Notes: generated from the letters alone by a model not told the origin. Counted from the stretch's first letter, positions 25,162 to 34,561 are shown. The stretch is DNA of 64,000 nucleotides from Salinicoccus albus DSM 19776 (GCF_000385175.1 NZ_ARQJ01000028.1:62001-126000); one strand, 5' to 3'. Program-made: numbers and translations.

Positions 25162-26299
25162 AGATTATGAATTATTCACTGTACCTCCAAGATGGTTGTT
25201 TTTGAAAGTTAAAACTGATCAAGGGGTGAGCGGATGGGGAGAGCCAGTTATCGAAGGCAAGGCAGCAACGGTTAAAACTGCAGTTATTGAAATGATGGAT
25301 ACCATCATTGGGAACAACCCGATGGAGATTGAAGGCATATGGAACGAACTGTACAGAGCTGGTTTCTATAGAGGCGGTCCAATATTGATGAGTGCTATTG
25401 CCGGTATTGACCAGGCCCTTTGGGATATAAAAGGTAAATACTATGATGCCCCTATCCATGACCTGCTTGGTGGAAAAGCAAGAGAATCCATAAAAGTGTA
25501 TTCCTGGGTGGGGGGAGATCGGCCGCAGGATGTAGGGGACGCTGCACTCAAACTAAAAAACGAGGGGATTTCAGCGGTGAAGATGAATGCCACTGAAGAG
25601 CTTCAATATATAGATTCATATGGAAAAATAGACGAAGTGTTGGCAAGAGTGTCATCTATTAGAGAAAAGTGCGGCAAAGATTTCGGAGTCGGTATAGATT
25701 TCCATGGACGCGCCCATAAAGCGATGGCCAAAATATTAGCACGGGAACTGGAACAGTTCAGGCCGATGTTTATAGAAGAACCGGTGCTTCCGGAAAACAA
25801 TGAACATTTAAAAGATATTGCCATGCATACATCCATTCCGATTGCTACAGGTGAGCGAATGTATTCCAGATGGCAGTTCAAAAATCTTTTGCATGATGGT
25901 TATGCTGATATTATTCAACCGGACCTTTCCCATGCAGGCGGAATTACCGAATGTAAAAAAATAATATCAATGGCGGAAGCATATGACGTTGCAGCTGCGC
26001 CGCATTGTCCGTTGGGACCGATCGCCCTGGCTGCATGCCTGCAAGTCGATGCAACCTGTCATAATGCAGTCATTCAGGAACAGAGTCTGGGTATTCACTA
26101 CAACAAAGGGAATGACATTTTGGATTATATCGAGGATCCATCAGTATTCGAATATAAGGATGGTAAAGTACAGATTCCAGATCAGCCGGGGCTTGGGATT
26201 GATGTTAATGAAGATTATGTCAGAGAGAGGAGCAGAGCGGGCCATAACTGGAAGAATCCGGTATGGAAACATGAGGATGGAAGTATAGCAGAATGGTAA
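25151..26299 (+). CDS. dgoD: D-galactonate dehydratase
   Basis: 382 aa from the ATG inside the aldolase 3' end, the family length; an upstream ATG at 25088 lies within the aldolase and is rejected. Enolase-superfamily, mandelate-racemase group: N-terminal cap starts MKIKDYELFTVPPRWLFLKV. Metal ligands are in DFHGR (Asp183, His185), EEP (Glu209) and ATGER (Glu235), and the catalytic His285 is in PHCPLGPIALAA. It removes water from galactonate to give 2-keto-3-deoxygalactonate. Confidence 0.93.
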   Translation: MKIKDYELFTVPPRWLFLKVKTDQGVSGWGEPVIEGKAATVKTAVIEMMDTIIGNNPMEIEGIWNELYRAGFYRGGPILMSAIAGIDQALWDIKGKYYDAPIHDLLGGKARESIKVYSWVGGDRPQDVGDAALKLKNEGISAVKMNATEELQYIDSYGKIDEVLARVSSIREKCGKDFGVGIDFHGRAHKAMAKILARELEQFRPMFIEEPVLPENNEHLKDIAMHTSIPIATGERMYSRWQFKNLLHDGYADIIQPDLSHAGGITECKKIISMAEAYDVAAAPHCPLGPIALAACLQVDATCHNAVIQEQSLGIHYNKGNDILDYIEDPSVFEYKDGKVQIPDQPGLGIDVNEDYVRERSRAGHNWKNPVWKHEDGSIAEW

Positions 26300-26318
26300 T
26301 ATGAAAGGGGTATAAATT

Positions 26319-27680
26319 ATGTCACAGGAATTATGGCTGGTTGTCGCCACGGTAATAGGAATCGCATTACTGTTATTCCTAATTATGAAAGTCAAGCTGC
26401 ATGCGTTTGTTTCATTGCTTATCGCTTCGCTGTTCATCGGGCTTGCAAGCGGCATGAGCCCGACCGAGATTATTGAAGTCATTGAAGCCGGGATGGGAAG
26501 CACACTTGGTTTCATAGCAGTTGTTGTTGGTCTGGGAGCCATGTTTGGAGAACTGTTGAGGGTGTCGGGAGGCGCAGAGCGTCTGGCACTCACCCTTATC
26601 GATAAATTCGGTGAAAATCGGGCACCATGGGCGCTGGGATTTACAGGATTTCTCGTGTCTATTCCTGTCTTCCTTGATGTAGCACTGGTGATTTTGATTT
26701 CAATTGTCTATTCACTGGCGACTAAAACGAAGAAATCATTACTGTTTTACGGTATTCCGTTATTAGCCGGGCTTGCGGTGACCCATAGTTTTGTGCCGCC
26801 GACACCGGGACCGATGACAGTAGCTGCCATGCTGGAAGCCGATCTGGGATGGGTCATCCTGTTTGGTGCGCTTGCCGGCATCCCGGCAATGATTCTTGCT
26901 GGACCGGTATTTGGGAGTTTTATCAGCAAAAAAATACATCTCGATGTCCCTGACTATCAGAAATTAGAAGAAGATGTGAACGAAGTCAAAGAAAGTAAAG
27001 ATTTGCCGAGCTTCATATTGATTTTCTCTTTGATTCTGATTCCGCTTGTTTTGATTCTGTTTAATACAGTAACAGGCGCAATCGTTGGAGAAGACTCCAC
27101 TAATATGTTTGCAGAGATCGTACAGTTTGTCGGTCACCCTTTTGTTGCGCTGATCATAACAGTGGTACTGACGTTCTGGCTCCTGGGGACACGAAGAGGG
27201 TATACACGTGTTGAAGTGCAGGATGTTGCAACACGGGCGCTTGAACCAGCGGGAATCATCATACTGATTACCGGCGCAGGCGGTGTGTTCAAAGAAGTAC
27301 TGATAGAAAGCGGTGTAGGTGATGTGATGGGGAATATGGTCGTCGGCGCTGGGCTGCCGCTTGTCGTGGCTGCATTTGTCATCACTACATTCGTGCGTGT
27401 AGCCCAGGGCTCCGCAACGGTAGCTATGGTTACTGGTGCAGGTCTGATGGCACCGATCATTGAAATCAATCCGGTTTCACAGCCTGAGCTCGGACTGATT
27501 GCCATAGCGATTGCAAGCGGGGCGACAGTCCTTTCCCATGTGAATGATTCAGGATTCTGGCTGGTTAACAGATTCTTCGGCATGACAACAGGAGAAACCC
27601 TGAAGTCCTGGACTGTTATGGAAACAATCATCGGTGGAACCGGTTTTGTCATAGTATTTGCAATCAGTCTGTTTATGTAG
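26319..27680 (+). CDS. GntP family sugar-acid permease
   Basis: 453 aa with about 12-14 hydrophobic segments. GntP landmarks: GLASGMSPTEIIEVIEAGMG near the N-terminus (~res 41-60), GLGAMFGELLRVSGGAERLA, SFVPPTPGPM (~res 156-165) and the C-terminal HVNDSGFWLVNRFF. Proton symporter for gluconate-like acids; as the last gene of the galactonate operon it probably imports galactonate. The next gene cluster includes gluconokinase, so gluconate is also possible. Confidence 0.92.
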   Translation: MSQELWLVVATVIGIALLLFLIMKVKLHAFVSLLIASLFIGLASGMSPTEIIEVIEAGMGSTLGFIAVVVGLGAMFGELLRVSGGAERLALTLIDKFGENRAPWALGFTGFLVSIPVFLDVALVILISIVYSLATKTKKSLLFYGIPLLAGLAVTHSFVPPTPGPMTVAAMLEADLGWVILFGALAGIPAMILAGPVFGSFISKKIHLDVPDYQKLEEDVNEVKESKDLPSFILIFSLILIPLVLILFNTVTGAIVGEDSTNMFAEIVQFVGHPFVALIITVVLTFWLLGTRRGYTRVEVQDVATRALEPAGIIILITGAGGVFKEVLIESGVGDVMGNMVVGAGLPLVVAAFVITTFVRVAQGSATVAMVTGAGLMAPIIEINPVSQPELGLIAIAIASGATVLSHVNDSGFWLVNRFFGMTTGETLKSWTVMETIIGGTGFVIVFAISLFM

Positions 27681-27687
27681 TAATTTC

Positions 27688-27713
27688 ATCCCCCATGTGA
27701 TGGGGGATTTTTT
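27688..27713 (+). terminator. Terminator of the galactonate operon
   Basis: ATCCCCCAT (27688-27696), loop GTG, ATGGGGGAT (27700-27708), then a T-run. Confidence 0.93.
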
Positions 27714-27725
27714 CATATCCAAAAT

Positions 27726-27739
27726 AGGAAACGCTTTCA
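27726..27739. promoter_or_regulatory. cre site (CcpA) upstream of the SSS symporter operon
   Basis: AGGAAACGCTTTCA; its reverse complement TGAAAGCGTTTCCT matches the cre consensus at all but the last position. It sits just after the operon terminator, about 110 bp before the DUF3311 gene, a position that fits catabolite repression. Confidence 0.6.
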
Positions 27740-27847
27740 TTAACTAAATATTCAGAAAACCTAGAATATTGATGAGGAACATGTTAATGTATCGATAATA
27801 TCATTTGGTTTTGTCTTAATACTTGGTACTAAAAATGAGGTGTCTGT

Positions 27848-28093
27848 GTGGAAAAGCGGAAAAGAGAACCGATTAAAAATTATAAAATATGGATTGGGTT
27901 TGCCATCATCTTTGTGCTGTTGATTCCATGGTATTTCCCAGCCGGCGGCGAAACGATGATGATCTATGGTGTGCCTTTGTGGGCACTTGTTATCATCGGC
28001 ATGTCTGTGTTTTTGTCGCTTTACATCACTTATGTGATTAAATATCACTGGGATGTTGATGAAGATGACTCTGTAAGGAAAGGGGAGGAATAG
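27848..28093 (+). CDS. DUF3311-like small membrane protein
   Basis: 81 aa with two hydrophobic helices (~res 12-32 and 40-64), a basic N-terminus and a charged end (DVDEDDSVRKGEE). GTG start behind GAGGTG. Such small proteins accompany sodium:solute symporters, as here (2-bp gap), and may assist assembly of the transporter. The family name is from memory of the gene pair. Confidence 0.75.
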   Translation: MEKRKREPIKNYKIWIGFAIIFVLLIPWYFPAGGETMMIYGVPLWALVIIGMSVFLSLYITYVIKYHWDVDEDDSVRKGEE

Positions 28094-28095
28094 TT

Positions 28096-29586
28096 ATGGA
28101 TCTTGCATTTTCAGGTGTTTCCGGTATTTTAATCATGTTATTTTACGGGTTACTGATGCTGGCGATTGGCATTGGAACGTTTTTACGGCACAGGAATGTC
28201 CACAGCAGTCTCGATGAATATTATCTTGGCGGCAGGGGCTTGGGCACGCTTGTATTGTTCTTTACGTTTTTCGCGACACAATACAGCGGTAACACTGTGA
28301 TTGGCTATTCAGCCGAGGCATACCGGGTGGGTTATGCAAATCTGGTCACTGTTCCTTTCTTCATCATGATTATTCTTGTCTATCTAATTTATGCACCGAG
28401 ATTGTATAAGTTGAGCAAGAAGCATAAGATTGTGACCCCGGTGGACTGGATTCAGCTGAGATATCAGTCAAAAGCGGTTTCCATACTGGCCGCCGTCCTC
28501 ATGCTCTACGCTCTGGGCAACTTCCTGCTGGAACAGCTGGTTGCCATTGGCCAGGGAGTTTCCGGTCTGACAGGCGGCACTGTCCCCTATCAGGCAGGCG
28601 TCATTTTCTTTATCGTCATCATGATTGTCTATGGCTGGCTGGGAGGGATGCGGTCTGTCGCCTATACGGATACGATGCAGGGAGTTGCACTGCTTGTGGG
28701 TGTGTTCATGCTGTTGATCGGCACGATCATATACTTTGGCGGGCTGCCTGCAGCGGGGGACTACATACAAGCATATTCACCTGAAAACCTTGGGGTGCCT
28801 GAAGGTATCGGCCTGGTCACATGGAGTAACTTCCTCATCCTCGTCGGGATCGGTGCAGCGGTTTACCCAAATGCGATACAACGCATTTTCTCTGCTAAAA
28901 GTGAGCGGACATTGAAGCGTTCATTGACCCAGATGGCGTGGATGCCATTTTTAACCGCAGGTGTGGTATTTATCATAGGTATTCTAGCATATACCGCTTT
29001 TCCGGACCTGACCGTCGGTGAATCCGAGCAGGTTGTCGGCCTGCTGGCCAGTGCTATTGCCAACCAGAATATGATCTTCTATATAGCGATGGTGCTGTTG
29101 TTCGGCGGTATTATTGCAGCCATCGTATCGACAGCTGATTCAGTGCTGCTGACATTTTCATCGATCATCTCAAAAGATATTTACGGGCGATACATCAATG
29201 CTGAAGCATCTGATAATAAAAAAATCATGGTCGGTAAAGTGATTGGTGCACTGGTTGTCGGCCTGCTGCTGGTGATTGCGTGGAATCCGCCGGGGACACT
29301 GTATCAAATATTCGTCCTGAAATTGGAAATACTGATTCAGGTGGCCCCGGCGATCATTCTCGGCCTTTATTGGAAGAGAAGCCATGCGAAGTCGGTCTTT
29401 TTCGGGATGCTGATTGGTGCGCTGACAGCAGCAGTACTTACTTTTGCGGGCCAGACACCGCTTGGCATATTCAGCGGTGTCTGGGGTCTCATTATTAACC
29501 TGGGGATCTACACTGGGGGCAGTCTTGTGTTCGGTACTGTTGAAGATGAAGCGGAAGCAGAAGCGCAGACTGTGCGCAGTACATGA
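28096..29586 (+). CDS. Sodium:solute symporter (SSS family)
   Basis: 496 aa with about 13 hydrophobic segments. SSS landmarks: EYYLGGRGLGTLVLFFTFFA (~res 41-60) with TQYSGNTVIGYSAEAYRVGY, GGMRSVAYTDTMQG (~res 183-196) and STADSVLLTFSSIISKDIY (~res 349-367) with sodium-site Ser/Thr. Closest in feel to the PanF/acid-symporter group. The gene is preceded by a DUF3311 partner and followed by gluconokinase, so a sugar-acid or other carboxylate is likely. Confidence 0.93.
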   Translation: MDLAFSGVSGILIMLFYGLLMLAIGIGTFLRHRNVHSSLDEYYLGGRGLGTLVLFFTFFATQYSGNTVIGYSAEAYRVGYANLVTVPFFIMIILVYLIYAPRLYKLSKKHKIVTPVDWIQLRYQSKAVSILAAVLMLYALGNFLLEQLVAIGQGVSGLTGGTVPYQAGVIFFIVIMIVYGWLGGMRSVAYTDTMQGVALLVGVFMLLIGTIIYFGGLPAAGDYIQAYSPENLGVPEGIGLVTWSNFLILVGIGAAVYPNAIQRIFSAKSERTLKRSLTQMAWMPFLTAGVVFIIGILAYTAFPDLTVGESEQVVGLLASAIANQNMIFYIAMVLLFGGIIAAIVSTADSVLLTFSSIISKDIYGRYINAEASDNKKIMVGKVIGALVVGLLLVIAWNPPGTLYQIFVLKLEILIQVAPAIILGLYWKRSHAKSVFFGMLIGALTAAVLTFAGQTPLGIFSGVWGLIINLGIYTGGSLVFGTVEDEAEAEAQTVRST

Positions 29587-29599
29587 ATAATAAATAGCT

Positions 29600-29632
29600 G
29601 GGCATGACTTGATATAAGTCGTGCCCTTTTGT
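29600..29632 (+). terminator. Terminator of the SSS operon
   Basis: GGGCATGACTT (29600-29610), loop GATAT, AAGTCGTGCCC (29616-29626), then TTTT; one G-T wobble. Confidence 0.88.
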
Positions 29633-29690
29633 ATATCGGCTGAAAAGGCTTTATAATGAAAGTAACGAATTTTGCGAGAGGTAATTTACT

Positions 29691-31202
29691 ATGAAAACAT
29701 ATATGATCGGCGTGGATATTGGAACAACTGCGGTCAAAGCAGTATTATTCGAAAAAAATGGAAAACTGGTTGATAAAGTGTCTGTGGAATACAAATTGCA
29801 TACCCCGGATGCAGCGATTGCCGAGCTGGATCCGGACGAGGTAGCGGCAGGTATGTTCGCAGCTGTCTCGCAAGTGACGGAGCGTAACGCATGCAGGAAT
29901 GATGTGGCATTCATTTCATTCTCTTCAGCGATGCACAGCATCATTCTGTTGGATGAGGACGGAGAGCGACTGACGGACTGCATCACCTGGGCGGACAGCA
30001 GAGGACAGGAATATGCAGAACAGCTGAATCGCCAGGACGGCATGGCAATCTACAGACGCACAGGCACGCCGATTCACCCGATGAATCCCTTTGTGAAGCT
30101 TCTGCACTTAAGAGACAAATCACGGGAACTTTACATTCAGATTGGTAAAGTGACCGGGATAAAATCATATGTAATGCAAAAGCTGACGGGTGTCTATGAA
30201 GTGGATAGATCAATTGCGAGCAGCACGGGTATGATGAATCTGCAGGAATCAGAGTGGGATGCTGAAGTGCTGGATATGCTGAATCTCTCCAGGGCACATC
30301 TGCCGGAGCTTGTGGATACGCTGAAGGTCTATGACGGGATGAAAACCGATGCAGCAGAAAAGCTCGGCATCGATGCAGAGACGAAACTTGTTATCGGTGC
30401 CAGTGACGGGGTGCTGGCAAACCTTGGCATGAATGCGACTGAAAATGGAGACGTGGCAGTATCCATCGGTACGAGCGGTGCGATTCGGACGGTCGTGGAT
30501 ACACCCAAGACGGATGACCGGATGCGCACGTTCTGCTACTATTTGACTGGAGACCGCTATGTTATCGGCGGTCCGGTGAATAATGGCGGAGTGGTCCTGA
30601 GATGGGTGCGTGACGAGTTTTTCGACACTGACGGTAAAGCAGAAGATGCGGATCCGTATGAGACCATTACGAAGCTTGCCGCTGAGGCACCGGCGGGGAG
30701 CAACGGTCTGATTTTCCATCCGTATCTGTCAGGGGAACGTGCGCCGGTCTGGGATTCTAAAGCAGTAGGATCTTTTTACGGCCTGACCTTGTCCCACGGG
30801 AGAAAGCACATGATCCGCGCAGCGATGGAAGGGGTTTTATTCAACCTGTACAGTGTATTCCTGACGCTCAGAAAACATATGGATGAGGCGGGGACGATCA
30901 AAGCCAGCGGCGGTTTTGCCCGCAGTGAAATATGGAAGCAGATGATGGCGGACATCTACGGTGAGAAAGTGGAGGTGCCAAAGGCTTACGAATCAAGTGC
31001 TTTCGGTGCATGTGTGCTTGGACTTTATGCGCTGGGTGAGATTGAGGATTTAGATGCAGTGAAGCATTTCGTCGGGGAAGAGGATACGTATTATCCGACG
31101 CAGGATACGTATTTGAAATATCAGGAAGTGATGAGTGTCTATATCGAGCTCGGGCGTTCTCTGGCACAGTTTTACGACCGTATCGAATCGCTCAGGGACT
31201 GA
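29691..31202 (+). CDS. gntK: Gluconokinase (FGGY family)
   Basis: 503 aa, standard FGGY length. N-terminal phosphate loop GVDIGTTAVKAVLF (~res 7-20), FSSAMHSIILLDEDG (~res 83-97), ITWADSRGQEYAE, and the C-terminal ASGGFARSEIWKQMMADIYG. These match bacterial gluconate kinases of the GntK/XylB type. Makes 6-phosphogluconate for the pentose phosphate route. It is monocistronic or coupled to the next gene through TGATG. It needs a permease; GntP at 26319 is a candidate. Confidence 0.92.
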   Translation: MKTYMIGVDIGTTAVKAVLFEKNGKLVDKVSVEYKLHTPDAAIAELDPDEVAAGMFAAVSQVTERNACRNDVAFISFSSAMHSIILLDEDGERLTDCITWADSRGQEYAEQLNRQDGMAIYRRTGTPIHPMNPFVKLLHLRDKSRELYIQIGKVTGIKSYVMQKLTGVYEVDRSIASSTGMMNLQESEWDAEVLDMLNLSRAHLPELVDTLKVYDGMKTDAAEKLGIDAETKLVIGASDGVLANLGMNATENGDVAVSIGTSGAIRTVVDTPKTDDRMRTFCYYLTGDRYVIGGPVNNGGVVLRWVRDEFFDTDGKAEDADPYETITKLAAEAPAGSNGLIFHPYLSGERAPVWDSKAVGSFYGLTLSHGRKHMIRAAMEGVLFNLYSVFLTLRKHMDEAGTIKASGGFARSEIWKQMMADIYGEKVEVPKAYESSAFGACVLGLYALGEIEDLDAVKHFVGEEDTYYPTQDTYLKYQEVMSVYIELGRSLAQFYDRIESLRD

Positions 31203-31225
31203 TGCAGATAATGGAGGTGGGAAGT

Positions 31226-32656
31226 TTGGACTTGAAACATTTCTATGATCATTTTCTCGGAGAGAATGATCTGGTTCGTGCGAATATAATGAATGACAGG
31301 ACATTTGACACGCTGGATTCACTTGCTGCCTATAAGATGGCTGGGCTGGAGGATGCAGAAAATCTGGGCGGGTTAGCCCGGAATATCTCAATGGCTGAAG
31401 CGGCTTTGACCCGCAGTCTGGCTGATATTCAGACCGGGGACAACCTGCATCGGTTATCCTATGATGTTTCTAAGTTCGGCACACTCATAGATTATCAGTA
31501 CATTCTGGAAGAAGGCGATGGTTACGGAGTGATTCATCAGGATATTGTCCAGGCCCTCGATGCTGCTCTAAAAGAGGCGGGTGTCATTCCGGCAGTGGAT
31601 ATGTATATACATAATGATGATTTTGGCCCGCCGGATATTGAGCGGTTGGAACAGATTTATACCGGCCCGATATATTGGCTGTACAACAATCTGACGTGGA
31701 GAGAGTTAAGGACACTGCTCAAACGGTTGAACAGTGAGACTGAAGGCAATCAGAAAGATGATTATCTGCGTCATGTGACGGCGCTGATCACCTCGCCTCA
31801 ATTTTTGGAAGCAGTCCTCCAGCATATCGGTGATCAAGAGCTCAAAATCATTCAGGACAATGTTGACAGAAATGATCATATCTATGAAGCGAGATCCAGA
31901 TGGGAAGAAGCGAAGAATCTGGGGCTGGTTGTCAAAGTGCATGCGGATTATTATGTCATGCATGAAAAAGTAGTTGAAGCCTTGAAATCGGTCAATTTCA
32001 CAACGATACCGCAGCGGCGGAAACGCCCGGCTGGAGATGTGGCAGCCGCTCCGAGCGACTATAACGCCTATCTGCTCAGGCTGGAGATTAAAGATGTCCA
32101 TGAACCGATCTTCCGGGAAGTGCAGGTGCCGGCCGGCATTAACTTCTTTGAATTGCACCTGATCATCCGTGAAGCGATGGATTGGCGGAGCAGCAGCCCG
32201 TCAAGGTTTAAGGCAGAAGGTTTTGAGATATATGAGTCAATGCTCCAGATGAGCGAGGAAATGCACACAGATAACGGGGAGGCCCATCTGCTTTCAAGTT
32301 TCACACAGGTGGATGCCCTCCTCGACAGAGTGGGGGTCATTGACTATCATTATGAATCCATCGACGGTTACATTGTCAAAATCACCATGGAAGATAAGAT
32401 CAATATCGATCGCAGTGTCCCGGCGGTCCTGCATCATTCAAGTACGATTCCGATCGAAAACGTCGGCGGTACAGAAGGGTTGAAAGAGACGATGGCAGTG
32501 CTTAACAACAAGCAGCATCCGGAATATGCCAGAACATTTGAAAAAGCAAGAACGATGAACTACCGTGAACGCTATCCGGTGACAGCCATCAACAACAAGC
32601 TGGCCAGAGTATTCAGGAAAGGACACCCGATAACCGAATTTAATATTGATGGATAA
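31226..32656 (+). CDS. Protein with C-terminal plasmid pRiA4b ORF-3-like domain
   Basis: 476 aa from a TTG 5 bp behind GGAGGTGG; an ATG at 31202 lacks a site and would overlap gntK. The N-terminal ~270 residues are helical, with no known domain. The C-terminal part begins YLLRLEIKDVHEPIFREVQV (~res 284-303) with VPAGINFFELHLIIREAMDW, the typical pRiA4b ORF-3/IS1096 TnpR-like fold, and ends with the lower-similarity ...YRERYPVTAINNKLARVF. Function unknown. Confidence 0.78.
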   Translation: MDLKHFYDHFLGENDLVRANIMNDRTFDTLDSLAAYKMAGLEDAENLGGLARNISMAEAALTRSLADIQTGDNLHRLSYDVSKFGTLIDYQYILEEGDGYGVIHQDIVQALDAALKEAGVIPAVDMYIHNDDFGPPDIERLEQIYTGPIYWLYNNLTWRELRTLLKRLNSETEGNQKDDYLRHVTALITSPQFLEAVLQHIGDQELKIIQDNVDRNDHIYEARSRWEEAKNLGLVVKVHADYYVMHEKVVEALKSVNFTTIPQRRKRPAGDVAAAPSDYNAYLLRLEIKDVHEPIFREVQVPAGINFFELHLIIREAMDWRSSSPSRFKAEGFEIYESMLQMSEEMHTDNGEAHLLSSFTQVDALLDRVGVIDYHYESIDGYIVKITMEDKINIDRSVPAVLHHSSTIPIENVGGTEGLKETMAVLNNKQHPEYARTFEKARTMNYRERYPVTAINNKLARVFRKGHPITEFNIDG

Positions 32657-32657
32657 A

Positions 32658-32701
32658 AACCACCTCCCTGCGTTTGAAATGAATATCACAGGGAGGTGGT
32701 T
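32658..32701. terminator. Bidirectional terminator after the ORF-3-like gene
   Basis: AACCACCTCCCTG (32658-32670) pairs with CAGGGAGGTGGTT (32689-32701); it lies between convergent genes. Confidence 0.85.
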
Positions 32702-32712
32702 AGTTCCGTCTA

Positions 32713-32970
32713 TTAAGCATTGTTTTTTTCTGCCCTTAAATCGTTATAGTACTGCACGCTCGTCATCGCACCCTCATCAACCATGTTTGAATCGCGGGAT
32801 TCGGACGGTTTGCCCAGCTGAATGATATAAGGGTCATCCGTAAATGAACTCATTTTGCCTATCGCTTTATCCATGCCTTTCTTAACCGTTTTCCGATTCT
32901 CATCTTTCGTCAGATATAAAACACCTGCAGCCAGCCCTGCCATACCAATAAGTTTTATAACCCTGCCCAT
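32713..32970 (-). CDS. Small membrane-anchored protein, 85 aa
   Basis: Begins MGRVIKLIGMAGLAAGVLYL, one N-terminal membrane helix, then a basic amphipathic stretch (TKDENRKTVKKGMDKAIGKM) and an acidic polar tail. The start is the second of two close ATGs behind GAAGGGAG; the frame is open to 33033. Resembles YtxH-type stress proteins in layout. Function unknown. Confidence 0.75.
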   Translation of the reverse strand: MGRVIKLIGMAGLAAGVLYLTKDENRKTVKKGMDKAIGKMSSFTDDPYIIQLGKPSESRDSNMVDEGAMTSVQYYNDLRAEKNNA

Positions 32971-33168
32971 AAACATCACTCCCTTCAATTTTTGACAGAC
33001 AAATAATTTGAATTCTTTATATAAGTATCTCATATAATGGTGTAAAATTAAAATTTAAAGATCAGGGAAATTTTATAGGCTCTTTATCGTATGAGGTATT
33101 GGCCTGGGTGAAAACGGGTATACATATAATAAAATGTATCAGGTGCACAGAAGTGAGCGACGTTTGCC

Positions 33169-33891
33169 TTGAATGGAGGAGATATTATCGGAATACCAAG
33201 GGTGAATCTGCTGTTTACTGGCGGAGTCAAGCGAATGGGAAATCCGGATGCTGAGGATAAATTGGGCCGGCCGTGGGAAAGCGGTATTTTTAAAGAGACG
33301 ACTGAAGCACCGGTCTTCCTGAGTAAGTCAGGGCTGCAAGGGGATGATGTTGCGGATAAGAAAAACCATGGCGGGCCTGAAAAGGCTGTATTTGCTTACG
33401 CAGCCAAGCATTATGACGCTTGGCAGCGGGAACTGGATGTCGATATTACTGCTGGAGGTAACGGAGAAAATCTGTCTGTTCTCAATATGGATGAGTCCTC
33501 TGTATGCCTCGGGGATACATACAAGCTGGGTGAAGCGGTGATCCAGGTTTCGCAGCCGAGGCGCCCCTGCTGGAAACCTGCCCGCAGACATAAAATCCTG
33601 GATTTTGCGTTACGGATTCAAAAGACAGGGAGGACCGGCTGGTATTTCCGAGTGATCAGGGAAGGTATGATTAGAGTTGGAGATACGTTTGAACTGATTG
33701 AACGCCCACATCCTGAATGGCCGATTAGAGCAGCCAATGAAGTGATGTATGAACAAAAAGATAACATGAGTCTGGCTGAAAGTCTGGCCGCCGTTGAACT
33801 GCTTGCGGACAATTGGAAGCAAACACTCAATAAGCGGCTTCTTGGTAATGAAGGAAACAGCGGAAAAAGGATATACGGACCAAATAGATAA
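33169..33891 (+). CDS. MOSC domain protein (YflK/YiiM type)
   Basis: About 235-240 aa. MOSC features: SGIFKETTEAPVFLSKSGLQ then GDDVADKKNHGGPEKAVFAY (~res 57-76), GENLSVLNMDE, and the Cys of QPRRPCWK (~res 128-135), which would bind the molybdenum cofactor. YiiM-like proteins reduce N-hydroxylated compounds. The TTG at 33169 has no ribosome site. A GGAGGAG at 33175-33182 points to a non-canonical ATT/ATC (33184/33187) or a later codon as the true start. Confidence 0.88.
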   Translation: MNGGDIIGIPRVNLLFTGGVKRMGNPDAEDKLGRPWESGIFKETTEAPVFLSKSGLQGDDVADKKNHGGPEKAVFAYAAKHYDAWQRELDVDITAGGNGENLSVLNMDESSVCLGDTYKLGEAVIQVSQPRRPCWKPARRHKILDFALRIQKTGRTGWYFRVIREGMIRVGDTFELIERPHPEWPIRAANEVMYEQKDNMSLAESLAAVELLADNWKQTLNKRLLGNEGNSGKRIYGPNR

Positions 33892-33966
33892 ACGAGACGG
33901 TCTTTAAAGAATATATCTGTGCTTAAGCTTGCTGTATTTTCATCCTGTCAGAGAGGGTGACTTGAT

Positions 33967-34491
33967 ATGAGAAAGAAGTCGATATACTTGCATCATAATC
34001 TGGAAGACATACCGGATTTCAAACTGCCTGAAGGTTTTAAGTTTGTCAGTTATCAGAAGGGCTATGAAAAGCAGTGGGCACAAATACTGGTGGAAACCGG
34101 GGAGTTTGCTGGTGAAAGAGATGCTTTGAAGGCTTTCGCCAGGGAATTTTCGTGGAAAAAAGATTTGTACAGATTCATGTTCTTTATCGAAAAAGAGGAC
34201 GGGACGCTTATAGCGACTGCGACAGCGTGGCATGGAACGATCAATGAGAGATTTATCGGAAGAGTGCACTGGGTGGATATTCTGCCTGAACATCAGGGGT
34301 TCGGACTTAGCAGGCCGTTGATTGCGAAATGTATGAGAATGATTAATGAGAGGCATGAAGATGCTTATTTGAAGACACATCGCCAAAGACAAGTGGCCGT
34401 GCATCTGTTTTTGCGGATGGGATGGAGACCGATGATTGTGAAACCCGAGGAAAAAACGGTGTGGAAAGAACTGGGTTACTTTAAATATTGA
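33967..34491 (+). CDS. GNAT family N-acetyltransferase
   Basis: 174 aa. Acetyl-CoA-binding part RVHWVDILPEHQGFGLSRPL (~res 98-117) followed by KCMRMINERHEDAYLKTH and VHLFLRMGWRPM, typical motif A/B of GNAT. The Q/R-x-x-G-x-G/A loop is slightly degenerate (HQGFGLS). GAGAGGGTG site. Substrate unknown. Confidence 0.88.
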   Translation: MRKKSIYLHHNLEDIPDFKLPEGFKFVSYQKGYEKQWAQILVETGEFAGERDALKAFAREFSWKKDLYRFMFFIEKEDGTLIATATAWHGTINERFIGRVHWVDILPEHQGFGLSRPLIAKCMRMINERHEDAYLKTHRQRQVAVHLFLRMGWRPMIVKPEEKTVWKELGYFKY

Positions 34492-34520
34492 ACCTTTCCC
34501 CACCAGCACAAGAGTCATAT

Positions 34521-34556
34521 AAAAACAGGTACAGCGTAAGAACTGTACCTGTTTTT
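34521..34556. terminator. Terminator between GNAT and DUF819 genes
   Basis: AAAAACAGGTACAG (34521-34534) and CTGTACCTGTTTTT (34543-34556), a perfect 14-bp stem between convergent genes. Confidence 0.93.
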
Positions 34557-34561
34557 GCACT

